In this document: piece by piece, positions 45,772 to 51,964 of the stretch
Numbering within the stretch: position 1 is the first letter of the stretch
Layout of the letters: every line of letters starts with the position of its first letter
The notes under the pieces: model-generated
Told to the model about the DNA's origin: nothing
The model's database searches: none
Seen by the model: only the letters and a program-made list of their open reading frames with translations
Assembly (NCBI GenBank): GCA_003818605.1
Contig: RPQS01000025.1
Coordinates: 1-51,964 of the forward strand
Length of the DNA: 51,964 bases
Direction: 5' to 3'
Source: Candidatus Zhuqueibacterota bacterium
GTDB lineage: Bacteria; Electryoneota; RPQS01
Made by a program: the position numbers and the translations under genes

Positions 45772-48018
45772 TTATTGGCCTCCCAACTCACTGCCTGAAT
45801 GAATGGTGTTAAAGGCCAATGTTTGGTAAGCGACGAGGATTCCCACCGGATGTCCTTCGACGGTGAATCCCGGCATAATCGGAATAGACACCAATTCATC
45901 GTTCTTGATAAAAGACAACGGGAACGTGAACAGCGCCGCGCGGAAACGATTCACCGTCCAGATTCGCAACTGACCGGTGTTCGGATCGAAGTTAATGAGG
46001 CCTTCGTTGCGATTGAAGAACGTGGAGACGGGCTGGTCATGGCTCGGATCCACCGGAATAAACGAGTAATCCACCTGCAGCTCATCGGCGGTGGTCCAGA
46101 TTCCGGACTGCGCCGGCGTGGAAACCACGATCCGCCAGCGTCCGTTGGATTGATCTACCCACATGAACTCGCCGTACACGCCGCGGGTCACGTTGTAAAC
46201 GCGCGTGACGTCCAGAATACGGGCGTTCGTGTTGAACGTGGTCGCGATGGAATCATCGTCGGGAGACAGATAAGCCACGCTGGCCGACGTAGGCGGGAGA
46301 ACCGCGCAGTCCACGTTTGCCGTGTCGTATTGCTGATTCGACGTGCTCGAGAAGTAGTTATACTGCGTCAGCGAGTAGTCGAATCCCGTCTGTCCCGTGG
46401 AACGGCCGAAATAATCCACTTCCGGCAAATAGCTCAAACGCGTGCCGCCGAACAAGACCGATCGCACGATCGCCGTGTCAATTTCCAGACGCCTTAAAAA
46501 CTGGTCCGTTGTGTTCGCACCTGCGAAGTCCGCCGGACTTAAATCGGGATGGGTTCGGTCGTAGCGGGGTTTGGCCGTGATCGTCGAAAGCCCCACGTAG
46601 TTGCGGAAGAAGGTGTCGGCTACGCGGGTGAGTCCCGGAGCCAGCGGGCCTGTCGGCAATTGAAAGATGCCGCCGAAAATGCTGCGTCCCGAAATCATCA
46701 CGTTCCCGCCGACGTCCATATAGTCCATGAGCACGCGCAGCTTTGCGTGAACCGGAGCGGGATCCATATTCTGGCAGGGAACGTTGTCGGCGATAATCCA
46801 AATCCATTTAAAACGGCGAATGTAATCATAGGGAATGAGGTTCGCTGAGAAAATGTCGTTGTCTATAAGCCAATGAACCTGATCGTCGTTGTAAAGGATG
46901 GGATCATGCTGATAGGAAAAAGGCATGACTTGACGAACTTGTTCCGCCAACTCTAAACCCTCTTCCACGACTTGATTGTAGAAGGCTGTCAAATCGGCGT
47001 TCTGCTGTCCGCCGCAAATCCGCGATAAATTGTAAGAACGATTCCAGTCAATCAGCAGCAGTTGCTTGTCGAAAACGGGTCGAACGGCGCGGAAGGTGGC
47101 CATCGCGACCGTGTCCGCTTCCGTCAAACCGTCGTCCCGTACCTTGAGCAGAAAACGGTACGAACCGTCGAAGTCGAACGTCTGGCCCATGTTTGCCATG
47201 CACCAAGCGGAATCGGCGAACCACCCGGAAATATTCACTTGCGTCATCGCGTTCCACGGACTCCAGCCGGAAGCAAAGCCGGTGACGCGGCTGCTGTCGT
47301 CATACACGGGATGCGGCAGCGTGTCCGTAGTGCCGTCGGTGCGATCCACAACCAGCAGCCAGCTGAACTCCAATTGAATGATGTTCAACTCGCGGCTGTC
47401 CGGATCGGTGCCCTGCCACAAAAAGCTGATGCCGGTGTAAGTGGCGGTCGTCGTGTCGTTCCAGAATAGCGTGTCGGGAACGTTGTAAACCGTGCGGAAT
47501 TCCAAAGGATTCAGCAGTTCCACGTCCAGCGCCCATTTCACGCGCGGCGTATTGGGCGGATTGTTCGTGCGGAAAAATGTCCGGACTTTCACGGGGGAAA
47601 CGCTGTTCTGATTGTCAATACAGCGGACCATGAAAATATGTTGCGTGATGCTGTCCTGCTCCGTCCGCCGCAGGCGGATCGTGTCGGACGTCAGATACGT
47701 CTGCACCCACGCGCTCGCCGGCAGCCCGTTGATGTAGTTGCGTAAGGCTTCGTCGCCCGCGTTATAGGCGTCAATGGCGGCCTGCGTCGAATCGTCGTGG
47801 TATTGATAGCCAACCACCATTCCGTCCGGATCGTAGCCCATCCAGTGAACTACCGGGGCGTAGTTGAACACGCTGCTGTCCAGCGGCACGTTCACAAAAT
47901 ACACCGTGGGCAACTGATTCGTATCCTCATCGCCCGTCAGACGGTCACATCCCCAGTAGATTCCCACGAGGGCCAAAGCCAGTGCGGCGACAATGTAGAC
48001 TCTTATTTGATGAAGCAT
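45772..48018 (-). CDS. Putative secreted lipoprotein of unknown function, about 750 aa
   Basis: ATG at 48018: MLHQIRVYIVAALALALVGIYWGCDRLTGDEDTNQ, lipobox-like Cys (YWGC); no catalytic motif recognised. Confidence 0.78.
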   Translation of the reverse strand: MLHQIRVYIVAALALALVGIYWGCDRLTGDEDTNQLPTVYFVNVPLDSSVFNYAPVVHWMGYDPDGMVVGYQYHDDSTQAAIDAYNAGDEALRNYINGLPASAWVQTYLTSDTIRLRRTEQDSITQHIFMVRCIDNQNSVSPVKVRTFFRTNNPPNTPRVKWALDVELLNPLEFRTVYNVPDTLFWNDTTTATYTGISFLWQGTDPDSRELNIIQLEFSWLLVVDRTDGTTDTLPHPVYDDSSRVTGFASGWSPWNAMTQVNISGWFADSAWCMANMGQTFDFDGSYRFLLKVRDDGLTEADTVAMATFRAVRPVFDKQLLLIDWNRSYNLSRICGGQQNADLTAFYNQVVEEGLELAEQVRQVMPFSYQHDPILYNDDQVHWLIDNDIFSANLIPYDYIRRFKWIWIIADNVPCQNMDPAPVHAKLRVLMDYMDVGGNVMISGRSIFGGIFQLPTGPLAPGLTRVADTFFRNYVGLSTITAKPRYDRTHPDLSPADFAGANTTDQFLRRLEIDTAIVRSVLFGGTRLSYLPEVDYFGRSTGQTGFDYSLTQYNYFSSTSNQQYDTANVDCAVLPPTSASVAYLSPDDDSIATTFNTNARILDVTRVYNVTRGVYGEFMWVDQSNGRWRIVVSTPAQSGIWTTADELQVDYSFIPVDPSHDQPVSTFFNRNEGLINFDPNTGQLRIWTVNRFRAALFTFPLSFIKNDELVSIPIMPGFTVEGHPVGILVAYQTLAFNTIHSGSELGGQ

Positions 48019-48088
48019 GTTGGTCTCCGTAAACGTTCCGCGTCCCTTGCGGCGCGGCCCAACCGATCGGCGGATGTTTCCGCAAGGT

Positions 48089-49174
48089 TTAGAAGAACGA
48101 CTTGGGGAACTTGTACCCGAGTGAGAACCGGTGTGTATTTTCCATGAACGCGATCCCGGTAAACGCGTAGTCAATCGTCAATCCCAAACGATGAAGCTTC
48201 AGGCCGGCGCCGATGGTCGCGCCGTTCTGGAAAAACTTTCCCGTCTCGCTAAACAGCGGATATTCATAAAACGGATCCCGATCCGTGGCGTCCTCGCCGT
48301 CGTCAATTTTCCGCTGGTAGTCTTCCCAGTTCCAGCGATGAACACCGTTGATCTTCTTGCCGAACCGCAGGAAGGCCATGTCCTGATAGCCGTACTCCAA
48401 ACCGATATTGTAGACTTCCACGTTATCGTTCGGATGCGACCAGGCCAAGCCGACCAGCAGCGCGTGTGTGCCCACCGAGTCCGATCCCGTCCACCATTGC
48501 CTGTCTTTGGAATTCAACGCGTAGGCGGAAACGCCGAACGTGAAATTCATCGGCATCGGAAACGGCCCGTCTACGAAATTCATATCGGGTCCGAAATTCG
48601 ACGTGAACATGGCAATGCGCACGCTGCGCCAGCCTGTATTATAATACGTTCCCACGTCCGCCGCCCAGCCTGATGCGGATTTATCCGCCAGCGTTTCGTT
48701 CAAGTACTTGAACGTGCCGCCGACGGAAAATTTATCCGTGAGCTTCTGACTGTACGTGAGTCCGAGCGCCACGTCTCCGGCCGTAAATTTACGACCCGTG
48801 CCGTTGGGACGCTCCGGCGTCGTTTCATCCATTTCGTCTGTAGTCAGGTAGACCACGGACGCGGCCCACGCTCCGTTCCATTTGTCCATCGGATGCGTGA
48901 TCCCAAGAAAACCGTATTGAAGGCCTGCGACATAGTCAATGTAGCTGAACATGCCTTCGGGCTTTTCCAGCCGGGCAATCGCGCCCGGATTGTGGTAGAT
49001 GGCGCTGGCGTCGTTGGCAACCGCTACAAACGCTTCGCCCATTCCCACCGCGCGGCAACTTGGACTGATTTTCAGGAACTGCACGCCCGCAGTCCCGACT
49101 TTAGCCTGAGCCCAAACGCTCTGGGGAATGAAGGGAAGTGCGGCCAGCAATACAAGAAGCGGCCATCGCTTCAT
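48089..49174 (-). CDS. PorV/PorQ family outer-membrane beta-barrel protein
   Basis: Signal peptide; KVGTAGVQFLKISPSCRAVGMGEAFVAVANDASAIYHNPGAIARL is the typical PorV/PorQ N-terminal signature; C-term RFSLGYKFPKSFF. Confidence 0.85.
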   Translation of the reverse strand: MKRWPLLVLLAALPFIPQSVWAQAKVGTAGVQFLKISPSCRAVGMGEAFVAVANDASAIYHNPGAIARLEKPEGMFSYIDYVAGLQYGFLGITHPMDKWNGAWAASVVYLTTDEMDETTPERPNGTGRKFTAGDVALGLTYSQKLTDKFSVGGTFKYLNETLADKSASGWAADVGTYYNTGWRSVRIAMFTSNFGPDMNFVDGPFPMPMNFTFGVSAYALNSKDRQWWTGSDSVGTHALLVGLAWSHPNDNVEVYNIGLEYGYQDMAFLRFGKKINGVHRWNWEDYQRKIDDGEDATDRDPFYEYPLFSETGKFFQNGATIGAGLKLHRLGLTIDYAFTGIAFMENTHRFSLGYKFPKSFF

Positions 49175-49210
49175 AGGAGGATCCTTCCGTCTATGTGAAG
49201 CAACTGAAGC

Positions 49211-51964
49211 TTAGCGAATGATGACAAACTTGCCGGTCTCGATCTCATGACCGTGGCCTTCCGTGAGATTCTCGACCGAAAAGAGATAAATGCCCGATAC
49301 AACCTGTTGGCGATTGCGCGAATTCAAATCCCAGCGTTCCGACGTCGGACTGGCCCACTGACTGCGATCGCCGATCACGTTGTGAGGCACAATCTGAACT
49401 AAATCTCCGGCCACCGTGTAAATACGGATCAGGCACTTCTCGGGTAGGTTGATGAATTCGATCCGCCGATCCTGCTGACCGTAGAATTCGGTCGTCCCGT
49501 CGTTCATGTTTTCCCAACTGATGCCCCGGTCGCCGCCGTACTTGCTCGTATAGTCCGTATACGCGCGGTAAGGATTGGGAACCGCCCGGACCGGCTCTTT
49601 GTTCGTGCCGGCCGGCGCCAGCAGCACGGCATTAGCCGTCGGGCGCGTGGATAGCGGGCCTAATCCAGATCGTGGATCACCGAAATCGAACGCCGTCACC
49701 GAATAGTACCGCGGAGCCAGCTTGTGAGCGGGAATGCGGTATTCGTACGTCGAATCGTCAATTTGAATGCTGCTGAAGCCGGTGTTGTTTCCCACGGGTT
49801 TTAAAAACCCGGTGACGCCGCGGATAACCGTATCCGCCTGTCCCGCCGCCGTCAGCGAATCGTAGTCGTGTTGATTCACCGGGAACGTCATCATCGAGTC
49901 GTTGTCATTGAAGTACGCGTAGTCAATCCTGTCCAACTCGACCAGCAGCGAATACTGGTTGTCCCGGTTCGTATTGGCCACGTGGATGCGATAGCCTTCG
50001 AAGTCCTGCACCCGCGAGAACGGATCCCGGTATTCGTCCAGCTCCGATGACGTGGTAGACCAGCGCAGCACCACTTCCTCTTCTTTTAGCTCATAGCCCA
50101 GACCGCCGACATAGCAGCCGCTTCGTACCTGACCGCCCAAATGCGCGGCGGCGTTGTACGTATTCGGCCAGCAGTGCATCAGGGCCGGAATCGGCGGCGG
50201 CGGCGGTCCTGTGAAGTCCGGAATGCCGTCGCCCATGTCCACGACCTCGTTTTGCGCCATCCAGCCCATGTCCCAGTAGCCCAGCTTGGGATGGATGTAA
50301 TACAGTGTGTCCGGGATAATCTTGTCTTCCGTCGTAGCTCCCAGTGCATTCAGGTTGGCATTGAGGATCGAATCAATCACGCCGTTGCGTTCCGTTCCGT
50401 CGATGTCCGGCCCGCTGTACCATCCCACGGAAATGCCCCGACCGCCGTTGACCAGCGGATTGCCTTTGAAGTAGTATACTTCCACGCTGTCCTCGCCGAT
50501 CGGAATTTCTCCGTAGAGACCGTCCGCTCCCACGTCTTCGCCGTACCAACCGTCGCCAGTGTCCAGTTTGCCGTCGCCTTGCGTGCCGTCCTGATCCACG
50601 ATGTTGGGATCATGATCGTCGCCCCAGTCGTACTGCGGCGTATCGAACATGCGGTTGTCGTACACGTCCTTCGCCCACCGTGCGTTTTCCCGCAGGTCCG
50701 CGAAGTTGAAAAGACTCGAATCAATGTTTGTATTGGACGCCTGCGGGTGCGTGGCGTCGTGGAAATTCTCCCCGGCCACGTAGGCGATCGTCATGTTGAA
50801 CTTTTCGCCCGGATTCAAACGGTAAATCCACCGGCCCGATGGATCCTGATAATCGCGGATTCCCAACGGCCCCCAGGACAGCAGATAGCGCGTATCGTAG
50901 CCGTCGCGCATGTCCGCCGCATTCGGAGACGGATCGGATGTGCACCAGGATTTATTGCCGATGCTGTCTCCCCGCGGATTGTAAATCGTCTGCGCCGTAT
51001 ACGGAGTCAATCCGACCGATGTCTGCCAGAAATCAAACTCGCTGTTGCTCAGGACTTGATACTTATGCTCGTCGCCCATGGGAGTGCCGAACAATTGCGT
51101 CCAGCCCATGCCCATGCTGTCCCGCGCGCAGTAGTCTTCCCAGGAGGGGCCGTAGTCCAGGGTCACGTCGCCGTTGGAAATCCACCAGTTGAACGACGTG
51201 CGCAGGCGCGGGTTCGGCGCGCGAATCACGCGTGTTCCCGCCACGCTCGAAACGTTCAGCGCTCCCGCCGTGGATTCCGGATGACGTCCGTCGTTGTCGG
51301 CGATCCAGGCCACGTCCATCGGAATCCGGAACGTATCGCCCCGCGCGTTCCCTTCCCGGTAGTCTTTTACGAAACCGCAGATGTCGTCCGTGTGCTCGTT
51401 GAAATAGCCCTGAATGCCGATGTCTGCGTCCACGTAAAGACCGACGTACAGGTTCTTGAGAAAGTTCGAAGCGATGTTCTCGATTTCGTAGTCAATCAGA
51501 ATGAAATCCTCGGCAAACGCCTGACTGAACGAGTAGGACGTCTGCTTCACGCGAATACCCAGCGGACGGTGCGGCCCGTCAATCGGATCGTTTAAAACGA
51601 AATTCTGATCCCGCAACGTGTCCGCATACGCGCAGAGAAAATCCTGATCCGAAATGGCGTCCGGATGAGTCACGAAATCGCCTAAACAGTTCGTCAGTCC
51701 GGGCCGTGTGGAACGCTCGATGATCCCGTCGTTCTCGCCTTCGCCCGGCCAGAACTCGTTGATGGACGGACTGAGCCAGCCGTCAGTGCCGACGCTCACC
51801 CGCTTCGTCTCGTAACCCTCCTCCACAATCAGCGCGCCGATCCACAAACCGGCTTGGAACAAGTACTGCTGTCCGCTGCCGCACGGATATTCGCACTGGG
51901 GAGCCCAGTCGTTGGGAGGACACGGATCGAACAACCGCCCCGGTTGTTGAGGGCCGTCGTTCCC
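49211..51964 (-). CDS. Large secreted protein with T9SS-like C-terminal domain, 5' end outside the window
   Basis: Frame stays open to the window edge (NDGPQQPGRLFDPCPPNDWAPQCEYPCG...), so the track start (TTG at 51934) is not the real start; C-term AVPNPYRAYTDYTSKY...ERWDLNSRNRQQVVSGIYLFSVENLTEGHGHEIETGKFVIIR. Confidence 0.85.
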   Translation of the reverse strand, partial: GNDGPQQPGRLFDPCPPNDWAPQCEYPCGSGQQYLFQAGLWIGALIVEEGYETKRVSVGTDGWLSPSINEFWPGEGENDGIIERSTRPGLTNCLGDFVTHPDAISDQDFLCAYADTLRDQNFVLNDPIDGPHRPLGIRVKQTSYSFSQAFAEDFILIDYEIENIASNFLKNLYVGLYVDADIGIQGYFNEHTDDICGFVKDYREGNARGDTFRIPMDVAWIADNDGRHPESTAGALNVSSVAGTRVIRAPNPRLRTSFNWWISNGDVTLDYGPSWEDYCARDSMGMGWTQLFGTPMGDEHKYQVLSNSEFDFWQTSVGLTPYTAQTIYNPRGDSIGNKSWCTSDPSPNAADMRDGYDTRYLLSWGPLGIRDYQDPSGRWIYRLNPGEKFNMTIAYVAGENFHDATHPQASNTNIDSSLFNFADLRENARWAKDVYDNRMFDTPQYDWGDDHDPNIVDQDGTQGDGKLDTGDGWYGEDVGADGLYGEIPIGEDSVEVYYFKGNPLVNGGRGISVGWYSGPDIDGTERNGVIDSILNANLNALGATTEDKIIPDTLYYIHPKLGYWDMGWMAQNEVVDMGDGIPDFTGPPPPPIPALMHCWPNTYNAAAHLGGQVRSGCYVGGLGYELKEEEVVLRWSTTSSELDEYRDPFSRVQDFEGYRIHVANTNRDNQYSLLVELDRIDYAYFNDNDSMMTFPVNQHDYDSLTAAGQADTVIRGVTGFLKPVGNNTGFSSIQIDDSTYEYRIPAHKLAPRYYSVTAFDFGDPRSGLGPLSTRPTANAVLLAPAGTNKEPVRAVPNPYRAYTDYTSKYGGDRGISWENMNDGTTEFYGQQDRRIEFINLPEKCLIRIYTVAGDLVQIVPHNVIGDRSQWASPTSERWDLNSRNRQQVVSGIYLFSVENLTEGHGHEIETGKFVIIR

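Noticed and set aside
50190-50215. CGG trinucleotide run (microsatellite-like)
   Set aside because: Explained as the GPPPPPIP proline stretch of the coding sequence.
50141-51595. 484-aa plus-strand ORF opposite the large T9SS-type protein gene
   Set aside because: Antisense shadow of a clearly coding minus-strand frame with recognisable C-terminal domain; arginine/valine/isoleucine-rich composition with no recognisable motif, typical of a codon-shadow frame.
1-51964. CRISPR arrays, tRNA/rRNA genes, transposases, phage genes, toxin-antitoxin or defence islands
   Set aside because: No regularly spaced repeats, cloverleaf-like tRNA sequence, DDE/integrase motifs or typical defence genes were recognised in the ORF translations or intergenic regions.

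Overview
This 52-kb window is a bacterial chromosome segment. The mix of gingipain-like C25 peptidases, a PorV/PorQ-family protein, Por/T9SS-type C-terminal sorting domains, a TonB receptor and NiFe hydrogenase suggests an uncultured FCB-type lineage; that placement is inference. Left to right it holds: (i) a minus-strand group-3b-like [NiFe] hydrogenase operon (beta, a cyclic-nucleotide-binding-like protein, gamma, delta; the alpha subunit is cut by the window edge); (ii) an island of large secreted proteins: two C25 peptidases, an M14 carboxypeptidase, three S8 peptidases (one in a later block), a TonB-dependent receptor, a beta-helix protein and an orphan secreted protein, interleaved with a flavodiiron protein and a methyltransferase; (iii) YjbQ, FapA/DUF342 and macrodomain genes; (iv) a complete pyruvate/2-oxoacid dehydrogenase operon (E1a, E1b, E2, E3) with a lipoate-ligase-family gene; (v) a T9SS-sorted S8 peptidase, two convergent overlapping membrane-glycosyltransferase/TPR genes, a lipoprotein, a PorV-like protein and a partial giant secreted protein. 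The most interesting signal is a shared C-terminal architecture. Five unrelated secreted proteins end in the same short FnIII-like module terminating in F-Y-x-V/F-F-Y-V, and three peptidases of different catalytic families carry the same ~190-aa nidogen-like domain. In two divergently transcribed neighbours (C25 and M14) the whole multi-domain C-terminus is colinear. This may be a second, non-canonical sorting/anchoring module beside the canonical T9SS-type domain. Other notable items are a terminator hairpin that contains the Shine-Dalgarno and start codon of the next gene, an inverted repeat over the fapA promoter, and a set of TTGAC-N17-TA promoters. No tRNA, rRNA, CRISPR array or intact transposon was recognised.
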